Notes under the pieces: generated by a model
Database searches by the model: none
The model's input: only the letters and a program-made list of their open reading frames with translations
Told to the model about the DNA's origin: nothing
Translations under genes and position numbers: made by a program
Part shown: positions 41,326 through 49,755 of the stretch, piece after piece
Layout of the letters: each line of letters starts with the position of its first letter
Position numbering within the stretch: position 1 is the first letter of the stretch
From: JAXLZZ01 sp046350675
Lineage (GTDB): Bacteria; Patescibacteriota; Saccharimonadia; Saccharimonadales; UBA4665
DNA: 64,000 bases
Assembly (NCBI GenBank): GCA_046350675.1
Contig: JAXLZZ010000005.1
Coordinates: forward strand, 62,001-126,000
Direction of reading: 5' to 3'

Positions 41326-41817
41326 ATGGCATCAAATCGTCACTTAGGTAGGATTATTGCGCTACAAACGCTCTATGAGCAAGAGTTGCGCCATGATGCT
41401 GATGACAAAGATTTTGATGTTGATGCAGTCTTGGCTCGCAACATTGCGCGCTACAAAGACATGCTCGATGATACCGATTTTATCAAGCAATTGGTAACTG
41501 GCGTAGATGCCCAGGCCGCTGAGCTCGATGCCAAGTTACAGCCAGTTGCCCCAGAGTGGCCAATCGATCAAATTGCGCGCATGGATCGCCTAGTACTTCG
41601 CATGGGCTTGTACGAACTCGAGAATGAAAATGACGTACCGCCAAAAGTCGTCATCAACGAAGCAGTTGAGCTGGCCAAAGCCTTTGGTGGTGACAATTCA
41701 TCCAAGTTTGTAAACGGCGTGCTCGGCACCTTGCTGCGCGCTAAGGAGGGTGATAAAAAACCTGCTAAAAAACCAGCCGCCAAGAAAACTACTACCAAAA
41801 AAAAGAAGGCCGAATAA
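41326..41817 (+). CDS. nusB: Transcription antitermination factor NusB
   Basis: 163 residues. Opening RHLGRIIALQTLYEQELR and later PPKVVINEAVELAKAFGGDN, then KFVNGVLGTLL, are classic NusB signatures. A Lys/Ala/Thr-rich tail (about 25 residues) extends the C-terminus. NusB binds boxA RNA with NusE in rRNA antitermination. Its stop overlaps the next start (TAATG). Confidence 0.94.
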   Translation: MASNRHLGRIIALQTLYEQELRHDADDKDFDVDAVLARNIARYKDMLDDTDFIKQLVTGVDAQAAELDAKLQPVAPEWPIDQIARMDRLVLRMGLYELENENDVPPKVVINEAVELAKAFGGDNSSKFVNGVLGTLLRAKEGDKKPAKKPAAKKTTTKKKKAE

Positions 41818-42320
41818 TGTCAGTTAACCGGCCAAAACCAATCCAGGGCATCAAGAAATTTGTGTCCAAACACCGTCCTGTTATCGACGAAGTCGTGCGC
41901 GAGACCACCTCTGGCGGCATCGTGTTTCGTCGCACCAAAGATGGCAAAATCGAGATTCTACTCATCCAAGATGCCAAAGACCGTTGGACAATCCCCAAAG
42001 GCCACGTAGAACCCGGCGAAGAGCCAAAAGCCACCGCCGAGCGAGAGATTCAAGAAGAAACTGGCCTGCAAGAAATGAAAGTCTACAGCTGGCTCGGCAA
42101 AGTAAATTTCCGCTATCGCCGCAGCCACACACTGGTGCTTATGACCATGCACATTTATCTCGTTGAAGGCTTGGGTGATACCAACAAGCTCAAACCAGAA
42201 GATTGGCTCAACGACATCAAATGGCTCAGCAGCGCCGACGCAATCGACAAAATTGCCTATGATGATATTGGCAAACTAATGCTCGTGGGTATGAAAAAAA
42301 TTAGGGACGGCAAGCTATAA
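41817..42320 (+). CDS. NUDIX hydrolase
   Basis: 167 residues. NUDIX box at about 62-84: GHVEPGEEPKATAEREIQEE then TG, fitting GX5EX7REUXEEXGU. The N-terminal TTSGGIVFRRTKDGKIEILL is typical of the fold. Hydrolyses a nucleoside diphosphate linked to another moiety; substrate unknown. Coupled to nusB by a 1-nt overlap and followed 4 nt later by rnc. Confidence 0.92.
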   Translation: MSVNRPKPIQGIKKFVSKHRPVIDEVVRETTSGGIVFRRTKDGKIEILLIQDAKDRWTIPKGHVEPGEEPKATAEREIQEETGLQEMKVYSWLGKVNFRYRRSHTLVLMTMHIYLVEGLGDTNKLKPEDWLNDIKWLSSADAIDKIAYDDIGKLMLVGMKKIRDGKL

Positions 42321-42324
42321 GACT

Positions 42325-43026
42325 ATGGATCTCACTCCGTACAAGACCTTTGCACAAGATAAACTCGGCGTAACATTCAACGATATCAACCTGCTGGTTA
42401 CGGCCTTCACGCACCGCTCGTACCTGAACGAGCACAAAAAGAGCGTCAAAGAGCACAATGAGCGCCTGGAATTCCTGGGCGATGCCGTGCTCGAACTGGT
42501 GGTTACCGAATATCTCTACAGCAACTACCAAGAGCCCGAGGGTATTCTCACTAACTGGCGCAGTAGCTTGGTGCGCACCGAAAGCATTGGCGCCGCTGCC
42601 GCTAAGTTCGAATTTGAACCATTGCTTCGCCTGAGCCGTGGCGAAAAGCGTGGCACCGACCGCGCTCGTGCTCAAATCCTAGCCAATAGCTTTGAGGCCG
42701 TTGTTGGCGCGATTTATCTCGATCAGGGATACGAAGCTGCCAAAGCCTTCATCACCAAAAGCATTCTCAGCACCTTCGAAGGCATCCTCGAATCAGGCTC
42801 CTGGATGGATCCAAAATCCCATCTGCAAGAACAAGCCCAAAGCCAAGAGCAAGCCACCCCAGTGTATAAAGTCCTGAGCGAAGATGGCCCCGACCACGAC
42901 AAGATCTTCACCGTCGGTGTATTCGTCAACAACGTTCAACGTGGCCAGGGCAAAGGCCCAAGCAAGCAAGCCGCTCAACAAGGCGCCGCCACCGAAGCCC
43001 TAAAATTCTACAAACAAACCCAGTAG
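42325..43026 (+). CDS. rnc: Ribonuclease III
   Basis: 233 residues. Signature ERLEFLGDAVLELVVTEYLY with catalytic acidic residues, a second acidic site in FEAVVGAIYLDQGY, and a C-terminal dsRNA-binding domain (DPKSHLQEQAQSQ through KQAAQQGAATEALK). Processes rRNA precursors and structured RNAs. Last gene of the bL32-nusB-NUDIX-rnc run. Confidence 0.96.
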   Translation: MDLTPYKTFAQDKLGVTFNDINLLVTAFTHRSYLNEHKKSVKEHNERLEFLGDAVLELVVTEYLYSNYQEPEGILTNWRSSLVRTESIGAAAAKFEFEPLLRLSRGEKRGTDRARAQILANSFEAVVGAIYLDQGYEAAKAFITKSILSTFEGILESGSWMDPKSHLQEQAQSQEQATPVYKVLSEDGPDHDKIFTVGVFVNNVQRGQGKGPSKQAAQQGAATEALKFYKQTQ

Positions 43027-43509
43027 CTACTGACTCTTGTTGCGTTTGGAAGAATTCTTACGGATACGCATCTTGGCAAAAGAAGTTAGCATTTTATTGA
43101 GCGGCTGTCCGCTAGAAACTTCAAATTCTGCTCGGAGTTTTTTGAGCCGCTCCTCTATCTCTGGTATTTCAGGCTTCTTACGCACAACCCACATCACAAG
43201 CGCATCAAAGCGTTTATTCATGAGCATGGTTGCCTTAAAATGAACGCCGTTAGCACGGTAGGTAAATATTGCAGTCATTAATGCCGTTCGCTTATTCCCA
43301 TCTTCGAACCCGTGATAACGAGCAATTGAGTCAATGAGTATAGCGCAAATAGTATCTAGATCGTACTCATCGACGTAGTTGATATACGTAAGCGGTCTTT
43401 CCGAAGCTCGCCGAATATCATTTTCTACATGTATGCCAGGCCGGCCTTCGGAAACTTCAAGAACTACTTCGTGAATTTCCACGATTAGCTCGAATGTAGG
43501 TATCTTCAT
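43027..43509 (-). CDS. Fic/Doc family protein
   Basis: 160 residues with the Fic motif HGFEDGNKR at 66-74 (catalytic His66, phosphate-binding GNKR), preceded by INYVDEYDLDTICAILIDSI. Length and layout are nearer to Doc-type death-on-curing toxins than to long AMP transferases; they modify a target protein with AMP or phosphate. The N-terminus or C-terminus shows no clear inhibitory (S/T)xxxE(G/N) helix. A 33-aa ORF lies 3 nt upstream and could be a partner. It ends right at the convergent rnc stop. Confidence 0.85.
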   Translation of the reverse strand: MKIPTFELIVEIHEVVLEVSEGRPGIHVENDIRRASERPLTYINYVDEYDLDTICAILIDSIARYHGFEDGNKRTALMTAIFTYRANGVHFKATMLMNKRFDALVMWVVRKKPEIPEIEERLKKLRAEFEVSSGQPLNKMLTSFAKMRIRKNSSKRNKSQ

Positions 43510-43512
43510 TGT

Positions 43513-43614
43513 TTATTTTTGAGACAGAGAGTCAAGTGCCGGCTTCATCTCTTTGGCCAGCTTCTTCATCAACTTCTTGTCAGAAGTCTTTACATACGTA
43601 AGCTTCTTGTTCAT
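43513..43614 (-). CDS. 33-aa Lys-rich ORF upstream of fic (possible antitoxin)
   Basis: MNKKLTYVKTSDKKLMKKLA begins a 33-residue basic helical peptide ending 3 nt before fic. It stands where an antitoxin is usual, but it is far shorter than Phd-type antitoxins and has no DNA-binding motif. Alternatively a truncated antitoxin. Confidence 0.45.
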   Translation of the reverse strand: MNKKLTYVKTSDKKLMKKLAKEMKPALDSLSQK

Positions 43615-43656
43615 GCTTTAGATTGTACCACAGCTTGATTGGTCCATGATGTAAAT

Positions 43657-43893
43657 TTACCAGGTGTCGACGTAGGCACTTATTTTTGGGTCGTACTCTT
43701 CGTAGAACTGATCTATTTCGGCATCGGTTAACTCCCTGTCTTCCGAGCGTCTTTCTCCTTGTACGTACCATTTTTTACTCGTGATCGATCTAATCACAAA
43801 CATAAAATGAGCATACCTAAAGACACAAACAACAAAATAACCATTGCCAACGTCCCAGTATTTTGTTTTTGTGCCATAGCCCCAGAACAACAT
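43657..43893 (-). CDS. Small hypothetical protein upstream of the Fic module
   Basis: 78 residues from ATG 43893 (TATAGT at 43908-43903, 9 nt upstream). Aromatic-rich first half (MLFWGYGTKTKYWDVGNGYF) then a charged tail ending DPKISAYVDTW. Not recognised. It is 43 nt from the 33-aa ORF and may be in one transcript with fic. Confidence 0.5.
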   Translation of the reverse strand: MLFWGYGTKTKYWDVGNGYFVVCVFRYAHFMFVIRSITSKKWYVQGERRSEDRELTDAEIDQFYEEYDPKISAYVDTW

Positions 43894-43949
43894 ATTGGCT
43901 TGACTATACACCCAGAACAGTAAGCACGCAACAACCACAAGCTAAGCTA

Positions 43950-44061
43950 TTGACAAAAGTAAGCATTAGGGGTATAATGATAGGTATAGCGGTGCAGACC
44001 GCACTTCTTGGAGGTTATCCTCAGCCAACAGGTTGACAACAGAGGCGGTTATCTGTAAAAT
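43950..44061 (+). promoter_or_regulatory. Two tandem sigma70-type promoters before rpsP
   Basis: P1: TTGACA at 43950-43955, 17-nt spacer, TATAAT at 43973-43978. P2: TTGACA at 44033-44038, 17-nt spacer, TAAAAT at 44056-44061. P1 gives a leader of about 140 nt with a small hairpin (GCGGT-GCAG-ACCGC); P2 about 55 nt. GAAGAAAGAAGAG lies before the ATG. Two full promoters fit a highly expressed ribosomal gene. Confidence 0.8.
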
Positions 44062-44123
44062 ACAACAGATTGTCTTTAGTAACTTTTAATAATCGCTAAG
44101 ACGAAGAAAGAAGAGATTTAATA

Positions 44124-44654
44124 ATGCTAGTTATTCGCATGCAGCGTACCGGCCGAAAAGGCCACGCCATGTTCCGCCTTGTCGTTCAAGACTCGCGCCG
44201 GACCCCAACCAGCGGCAAGATTGTCGCAGCCTTGGGAAGTTACGACCCACACGCTAAGGTCGCAAATATTGATAAAGAAAAGATTGCTTTCTATCTAGAG
44301 CACGGCGCACAGCCATCTGATCGCGTAGCTCGTATGCTGAAAAAAGAAGGCGTGAAGCTACCAAAGTGGGTGAAGCTTGAAGCTGATAAGGAACGTGCCG
44401 TAAAGAACGCTGATAAGCGTCGCAGCACTCGCCCAGAAGAGCCAAAAGAAGAAGCGCCCGAAGCTCCAGCCGAGGAAGCACCTGCAGCAGAAGAAGCTGC
44501 TGAAGCACCGGCAGAAACTCCTGCAGAAGAACCAGCTAAGGCAGAAGCTCCTGCCGAGGAAAAGGCTGAGGAAGCTCCAGCTGCCGAGGAAAAGGCCGAC
44601 GACGCTGAAGCTGAAAAGCCAGCTGAATCCGAAGAAGACAAGAAGAGCGAATAA
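44124..44654 (+). CDS. rpsP: Ribosomal protein bS16 with long acidic tail
   Basis: 176 residues, twice the usual 80-90. Residues 1-80 are canonical bS16 (MLVIRMQRTGRKGHAMFRLV; GKIVAALGSYDPHAK). From about residue 95 the chain becomes Ala/Glu/Pro repeats (for example AEEAPAAEEAAEAPAETPAE), ending in EEDKKSE. The tail is probably disordered and may hold off or bind other factors. Followed by a palindromic repeat and the KH protein. Confidence 0.95.
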   Translation: MLVIRMQRTGRKGHAMFRLVVQDSRRTPTSGKIVAALGSYDPHAKVANIDKEKIAFYLEHGAQPSDRVARMLKKEGVKLPKWVKLEADKERAVKNADKRRSTRPEEPKEEAPEAPAEEAPAAEEAAEAPAETPAEEPAKAEAPAEEKAEEAPAAEEKADDAEAEKPAESEEDKKSE

Positions 44655-44664
44655 CCCCTCTTCG

Positions 44665-44755
44665 TGTCATTCCTGCGTAGGCAGGAATCCAATCAATTAT
44701 AGTTCTCTTTATTGGTTTGGATCCCAGCCTGCGCTGGGATGACGGATGAAAGGGT
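44665..44755. repeat. Intergenic palindromic repeat
   Basis: GTCATTCCTGCGTAGGCAGG and its imperfect inverted copy CCAGCCTGCGCTGGGATGAC flank about 45 nt including TTATAGTTCTC. The translated string WIPACAGMT from it is a familiar spurious peptide from such repeats in many genomes. Distinct from the repeat at 40975. Confidence 0.7.
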
Positions 44756-44828
44756 GGGCGAGAAATTTCACATAGCGCCTGCTGGAATTTGCTATACTAA
44801 ACACACAACTAATCAGGGGGACTGTCAC

Positions 44829-45302
44829 GTGAGTGAGATTGACCAACAGTTTATAGAATTCGTAGTTAAATCATTGGTAGGTAAGCCAGACGCCGTCGTG
44901 GTGGAGCGCACTATTGATGAAAAAGGTGTGCTACTAGAGCTCACCGTTGATCCAGAAGATTTGGGTCGTGTAATTGGTAAGCGCGGTGCGACTGCACAGT
45001 CACTCCGCACCTTGCTTCGTGCGCTCGGCACCAAGAACGACGCTCGTTACAATCTGAAGATTATCGATAATGGTCTTGAGCCAAAAGAGCGCAAGCCGCG
45101 CGAAGACCGTGCCGACAAGCCAGCCGCAGAGGATAAGCCAGCGGAAACTACGAACGACGAACAGCCAGCATCGAACAAAGAAGACACCAGCGCATCTGAA
45201 ATCGCCGAAGCTATCGACGATCAGGACAAAGAAGATTACACCAGCGACCGCGTACGCCGAACCCGCGAAGAGCTGGCCGATCTCGACGACCTCGACCTGT
45301 AG
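44829..45302 (+). CDS. KH-domain RNA-binding protein (KhpA-like)
   Basis: 158 residues from GTG 44829. The KH domain (about 2-80) has PEDLGRVIGKRGATAQSLRT with the GxxG loop GKRG. From 82 on the chain is charged and disordered, with many Asp/Glu/Lys. KhpA proteins usually lie after rpsP as here, and bind RNA in ribosome or cell-wall regulation with KhpB. CAGGGGGA lies 8-14 nt before the start. Confidence 0.88.
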   Translation: MSEIDQQFIEFVVKSLVGKPDAVVVERTIDEKGVLLELTVDPEDLGRVIGKRGATAQSLRTLLRALGTKNDARYNLKIIDNGLEPKERKPREDRADKPAAEDKPAETTNDEQPASNKEDTSASEIAEAIDDQDKEDYTSDRVRRTREELADLDDLDL

Positions 45303-45464
45303 AACATCCATCTTTGGCGTATTTTGCGCGTTTCCGTTGCGGTGCTCGTGCGCTGTATTTTAATACAGCTTACTCTGCTCCTCGCGGAGAACACGCAAAC
45401 TCCACTCAAACATGAAAGTTCTTAGCTTGTAATATTGATCGGTGCTTAGTATAGTTATTCACAA

Positions 45465-45578
45465 GTCGAATGCGACTTAGGTACATTCAAAAACAAACAC
45501 TGTACAGCTCATTGCGAGACATCAATGATGAGAGCTTTATGTGATAAAACGAACCGGCAGACGTCGGTTCTTTTTATT
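45465..45578 (+). ncRNA. Candidate structured small RNA before trmD
   Basis: A 293-nt gap without a good ORF holds three successive hairpins: AAGTCG-AATG-CGACTT, a larger stem between AGCTCAT and ATGAGAGCT, and a terminator GAACCGGCAGACGTCGGTTC with TTTTTAT. The terminator ends before the trmD -10, so this would be a separate transcript of about 115 nt. Promoter not clear (a TAGTAT near 45447 is possible). The first part of the gap (45303-45460) holds only short palindromes. Confidence 0.35.
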
Positions 45579-45595
45579 TGGTAGAATATACAGAG

Positions 45596-46252
45596 ATGAA
45601 AATTCAAGTAATTACTTTATTCCCGCAGATGTTTGAGGGCGTGCTCGGCAGTAGCATGCTATGGAAAGCCAAAGAGCAGGGCGCCGTAAGCTATGAGCTG
45701 ATTGATTTGCGCCAGTTTGGGCTTGGGCCGCGCAAGCAGGTCGACGACACACCATACGGCGGCGGCGATGGCATGCTGCTGATGATCGAGCCGTTGGTGG
45801 CTGCTATCGAACATGCCAAGCAGCAAGATCCAGATGCACGAGTTTTGCTGCCAACTCCCCGTGGCATGTTGTATAAACAGTCCGAAGCCAAGCGGCTGGC
45901 TGCCGACGGTAAAGGTTTGATTATTATCTGTCCACGTTACGAAGGCTATGACGAGCGGGTCATGGAGTGGGTCGACCAAAGTTATCGAGTTGGAAATTAC
46001 GTGTTAACGGGTGGCGAATTGCCAGCCATGACAATTATTGATTCTGTCGTACGCTTATTGCCAGGCGTTTTAGGGGGCGAGACCTCGGCCGAGATTGAAT
46101 CATTCCAGCAAGACGATGCGACCGTAGAATTTCCGCAGTACACTCGACCCGAAGAATTCAACGATATGAAAGTGCCGCCCGTATTATTGAGCGGCCATCA
46201 TGGTGAAATCGAAGCGTGGCGGCAGCAACAATCAACAAAAGCTACTGAGTAA
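45596..46252 (+). CDS. trmD: tRNA (guanine-N1)-methyltransferase
   Basis: 218 residues from ATG 45596; TAGAAT at 45582-45587 lies 8 nt upstream, so the longer frame from 45578 is not used. SPOUT motifs: ITLFPQMFEGVLGSSMLWKA, DDTPYGGGDGMLLMIEPL, RYEGYDERV and YVLTGGELPAMTIID, ending with LSGHHGEIEAWR. Methylates G37 of tRNAs to keep frame. Short for TrmD (often about 240). Confidence 0.96.
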   Translation: MKIQVITLFPQMFEGVLGSSMLWKAKEQGAVSYELIDLRQFGLGPRKQVDDTPYGGGDGMLLMIEPLVAAIEHAKQQDPDARVLLPTPRGMLYKQSEAKRLAADGKGLIIICPRYEGYDERVMEWVDQSYRVGNYVLTGGELPAMTIIDSVVRLLPGVLGGETSAEIESFQQDDATVEFPQYTRPEEFNDMKVPPVLLSGHHGEIEAWRQQQSTKATE

Positions 46253-46253
46253 T

Positions 46254-46724
46254 CTAGCGCCCAAGCAGTTTTTTGGTCGTATTGGTAACAGTTACGTTAA
46301 CTTTTGAAGTAATTGTTTGTCGCGCGCTATTGTTTGATGTCTGGGGGTTGGATGATGTAGGGCTGGAAGCGGCAGCTACAGGGGCAGGACTAGCGCCAGG
46401 AGTAGTTGAGGCGCTACTGGTGCTGTTGCTCGTGGAAGAGGATGTAGTATCACTTGCACCTGCTGAGGCTTCGCCTTCGGTTGATAATGTTTGGGCTGGT
46501 ACGACGCCTGCAGGGATCTCAGGAAGTTGTGAAGGTGCAGCTTCGTTGGCGCTATCGCTGGTGTCATCTTTGCTGGAAGCGCTAATTGATGCACTTGGCT
46601 TGTTAGGATTCATAGCTACGAACCCAAAACAAAACACGAGAGTGATTGCGAGGGGTACGCCGATAAGCAAACGCTGCGAATTGTCTGCTTGAAGGGGGTT
46701 ATATACTTGATACTGTTTTGACAA
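46254..46724 (-). CDS. Membrane-anchored Ser/Thr/Ala-rich hypothetical protein
   Basis: 157 residues from TTG 46724 (GAGG 5 nt upstream in GTGAGGTCTC). A helix near 17-35 (LLIGVPLAITLVFCFGFVAM), then a disordered Ser/Ala/Thr/Pro-rich tail. Not recognised. A TACAAT -10 lies about 45 nt upstream; the frame is open further to TTG 46763 but that would start within the promoter. Confidence 0.55.
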   Translation of the reverse strand: MSKQYQVYNPLQADNSQRLLIGVPLAITLVFCFGFVAMNPNKPSASISASSKDDTSDSANEAAPSQLPEIPAGVVPAQTLSTEGEASAGASDTTSSSTSNSTSSASTTPGASPAPVAAASSPTSSNPQTSNNSARQTITSKVNVTVTNTTKKLLGR

Positions 46725-46829
46725 AGAGACCTCACTTGGCCGTAGAGGCCATAAAGTTACCAAAGTATTGTATCACTCCGAAAAGCTTTAACTGTAAGCA
46801 TTTTTACAAAAACGGTATACTATTGATAT

Positions 46830-47462
46830 ATGGCAGAAAAAGAGGGAGTGACTAAGCGTAAACGATTCGCTTGGTTAACAAAAAAACGAAAAATCTTGTT
46901 AGTTTGCATACTGCTGGGGTTAGTTGGTTTGTGGTTTGCCTGGAAGCAAATCACAGCACCAGCCACAGGCACAGCAGTTGTTACTGACGCGTCTAAGAGT
47001 CTAAAAAATTCCTCCAAGTCTGCCAAAACCCCAGGCGCCACAGAAATAAAGACGGGGTACTTTGAACTGAATTTACCAACTGGCTACCGAACTCAGGCAA
47101 CTAGCTCATCGGTACCCGGGTTGCTGTATCAAAAAACCCTCATCAAACCCTCAACGATGGGGAGCGTTGTGATAGCAATCGGATTGAAAAATCTGCCAGA
47201 TGGTGGCTTGCAAGGAGATACATCCTACCAGCTGCGTGTAAAGAACCCCACCCGGTATACCATGACCTCGGAAACGATCAACGGCCAGCCAATCGTATTG
47301 GCTAGCGACAGCCAAGCAGGATCGATTACAGCGTTTATTGCCCGGGGTGGCTATCTGGCAACAGTAAGTGCTTCTAGCGGCGTCAGCAACCCAACGAATG
47401 ACAATAATGAAACGCAGCGCAAGGCGTTACAGCCAGTGCTTGAAGCGTGGCGATGGCGGTAG
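46830..47462 (+). CDS. Membrane-anchored hypothetical protein of the surface locus
   Basis: 210 residues. A basic N-terminus (KRKRFAWLTKKRK) and one helix (ILLVCILLGLVGLWFAW) give N-in topology. The outside domain (GYFELNLPTGYRTQATSSSV onward) has beta-strand character with a PsbP-like look, but no family is certain. GGTATACT at 46814-46821 is 8 nt before ATG. The next surface gene starts 3 nt after its stop. Confidence 0.6.
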   Translation: MAEKEGVTKRKRFAWLTKKRKILLVCILLGLVGLWFAWKQITAPATGTAVVTDASKSLKNSSKSAKTPGATEIKTGYFELNLPTGYRTQATSSSVPGLLYQKTLIKPSTMGSVVIAIGLKNLPDGGLQGDTSYQLRVKNPTRYTMTSETINGQPIVLASDSQAGSITAFIARGGYLATVSASSGVSNPTNDNNETQRKALQPVLEAWRWR

Positions 47463-47465
47463 GCT

Positions 47466-48518
47466 ATGAATGCATTTATATTTGCAATCATAAGCCCGTT
47501 TTTTTTTGCAGCGTTGCCTTCGACTGCAAACTACGAACTAAATAGTTATGGCTTTGGAAGCGGTGGAACGGTAAATAGCAGCACCACAACGTATTCACTC
47601 GCGGGCAGCACCGGCGAGTTAAGCGGGTCTGGTTCGAGCACCGCAAACGCTGCTACCAAGCCGGGCTACACTGAGAGTCGCCAGGCGAATGTCCCAAAGC
47701 TAGCTTCGCTGGATAACAATGGCGGGGAGTATTACAACAAACTACGCTTTACAATCGATCAGCAAGGCAACCCGACTGATGCCAAATATCTCGTAGCAGT
47801 CAGTACAGACAACTTTACGAGCGATACAAAGTATCTCCAGCTAGACGGGACGCTTACCGGCACACTGACTACAGCAAATTATCAGACATATGCTGCTTGG
47901 GGTGGTTCAGGAGGTAGCTTAATTATCGGCCTCAATCCAAGCACTACATATTCTGTAAAGCTCAAAGCTACGCAAGGCCTCTATACCGAATCAGCATATG
48001 GTCCAGCACTATCTGCTTCAACGGCTGCTCCCAGTCTGAGTTTCGATTTGCAAACGAGTACACAATCAACTCCCCCCTATAGCGTTAGCCTCGGCACCCT
48101 TAACGCCGGAGATATCAATACCACCAGTTCCACAATTAACACAGCAGTGTCTACGAATGGTGCGAGCGGTGCTGATGTGTACATTTTGGGTAAGAACGGT
48201 GCACTGAAAAGCGACTCTACCGGCGCACAGATTGATTCTGTTTCGAACGATTTAGCCAGTCTCACTCGAGGTTTTGGAGTCCAGAACTCAACTGTCAGCC
48301 AAACAGCTGGCGGTCCGTATACGGTACAAAGCCCGTACGATGTAACCGGAACGTATGTCGGTATAGTGACAGCGATCAATCGAAGCTTGTATAGTAGTTC
48401 AAATCCAGTCTCGGGAGGTACCGGCACTCTGGTGCTCAAGGCCAAGTCTGCAACTGATGACGTTGCAGCAAGTGATTACCAAGAAGTTTTAACATTTATT
48501 GCAGCTGGTAACTTCTAA
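47466..48518 (+). CDS. Secreted beta-rich surface protein (paralogue 1)
   Basis: 350 residues: short signal peptide (NAFIFAIISPFFFAALPSTA), a low-complexity Ser/Thr/Gly start, a fibronectin III-like part with LNPSTTYSVKLKATQGLYTE, then a C-terminal domain from SLSFDLQTST to YQEVLTFIAAGNF. That domain shares order and ending with the two proteins encoded at 48631 and 49816 (VSTNG..AD, NGAL, final ...AAGNF/ASGNY). It lacks their cysteines. Confidence 0.6.
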   Translation: MNAFIFAIISPFFFAALPSTANYELNSYGFGSGGTVNSSTTTYSLAGSTGELSGSGSSTANAATKPGYTESRQANVPKLASLDNNGGEYYNKLRFTIDQQGNPTDAKYLVAVSTDNFTSDTKYLQLDGTLTGTLTTANYQTYAAWGGSGGSLIIGLNPSTTYSVKLKATQGLYTESAYGPALSASTAAPSLSFDLQTSTQSTPPYSVSLGTLNAGDINTTSSTINTAVSTNGASGADVYILGKNGALKSDSTGAQIDSVSNDLASLTRGFGVQNSTVSQTAGGPYTVQSPYDVTGTYVGIVTAINRSLYSSSNPVSGGTGTLVLKAKSATDDVAASDYQEVLTFIAAGNF

Positions 48519-48556
48519 GAACTGTGGATAAATCTTAAGCTTGTAAAAATATAGTA

Positions 48557-48595
48557 TTGACAATAAAAAAATGTGGTACTATTACGAAGTATAAT
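48557..48595 (+). promoter_or_regulatory. Promoter region before paralogue 2
   Basis: TTGACA at 48557-48562 and TATAAT at 48590-48595 with an intermediate TACTAT at 48577. The exact pairing is unclear, but the AT-rich stretch and these boxes point to a separate promoter for the gene at 48631. Confidence 0.5.
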
Positions 48596-48630
48596 TAATA
48601 CAACACAAACAACTAACATTAGGAAAAGAA

Positions 48631-49728
48631 ATGTCAGAGAAAAGTCTATTTAACCTTGCATTTGTCAAAGATATGCGCTTTTTAGCTGCTATCGCTGTGA
48701 TGCTCTTCAGCCTACTCATTCCTGTAGTAGCCAGTGCGGCACAGTTAAATCAATCGAGCGTACGGCTCGGTCGTTTGGGAATTAGCGCTGCAACCGGTAA
48801 CGATATGCTCGTAACCTTTAAATTGAACACAACCCCAACCTCAGTAAGTAAAATTAAAGTAACTCTCCCTAGTGGATTCTCAGTTGCCACTGGCACCCCT
48901 ACGCCAAGTACAAGCGGATTCCCAAGCACACCTACGATTACTGCTACACCAGGTACTCTAACCTCTGCTGCAACTTCAGGTAGCCGAACTATCGTAGTTT
49001 CTGGTCTGACATCCGGAAGCCTAAACAATACCAGCCTTTACGGCTTCATCGTACCGAGCGGTACAGTTACTAACCCAGCTACAGAGGGTCAATACAACAT
49101 TACTGTAGAAAGCTTGAACTCAAGTGATGCGGTAATCGACAGCACTACTGTGCCTGTATACATCACTGGTAGCTCGTCGGACGAAGATCAGGTTAATGTA
49201 ACTGCTTCAGTTGCACCTAACTTTAGCTTCCAGCTTAGTGGTAACACTGACACCGTACCAAATGCGGACCCATCAAGCACCCAAACTTCAACAGGTGTAA
49301 CAATGACGGTTTCTACTAACTCACCTCTTGGCTACACAGCATATGTGAAGTCTACAAACGGTGCATTAACTTCAGCTACCAGCCCTGGTACTCCAATTAG
49401 CACGGGTACATTTGATGGTAGTCCTGATTCTGCAACACCAGGAACAACCAAGTATGGTTTTGCACCAACAACTGGCACATCTTGCACACTCTGCACAGGC
49501 TCACTTACCTACAACGGTGAATACTCTGCAGGTGGCGGTGCACCAATCTCAGCTGGTACAGGAGCAGGTGCATTTAACGGCACAAGTTTTGCTTCATTCC
49601 TTTCTCGAACAGGGTACACTGATGGCGACGAGGTCGTTCTCCGTGAGCGTGTATCTGTATCCAATACTGTTGGATACGCCAACGACTATGCTGACACCCT
49701 TACAGTGGTTGCCTCCGGTAATTACTAG
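48631..49728 (+). CDS. Secreted beta-rich surface protein (paralogue 2)
   Basis: 365 residues. Signal peptide (FLAAIAVMLFSLLIPVVASA), domain 1 (AQLNQSSVRLGRLGISAATG through PVYITGSS) and domain 2 (VNVTASVAPNFSFQLSG to LTVVASGNY). Domain 2 has a CTLC motif (TSCTLCTGSLTY) that could hold a disulfide or metal. Strongly similar along its length to the next gene. Secreted, probably part of a surface layer or fibre. AGGAAAAG lies before the ATG. Family unknown. Confidence 0.65.
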   Translation: MSEKSLFNLAFVKDMRFLAAIAVMLFSLLIPVVASAAQLNQSSVRLGRLGISAATGNDMLVTFKLNTTPTSVSKIKVTLPSGFSVATGTPTPSTSGFPSTPTITATPGTLTSAATSGSRTIVVSGLTSGSLNNTSLYGFIVPSGTVTNPATEGQYNITVESLNSSDAVIDSTTVPVYITGSSSDEDQVNVTASVAPNFSFQLSGNTDTVPNADPSSTQTSTGVTMTVSTNSPLGYTAYVKSTNGALTSATSPGTPISTGTFDGSPDSATPGTTKYGFAPTTGTSCTLCTGSLTYNGEYSAGGGAPISAGTGAGAFNGTSFASFLSRTGYTDGDEVVLRERVSVSNTVGYANDYADTLTVVASGNY

Positions 49729-49755
49729 TAACGCGGCATAACCCCCGTCCAATTA

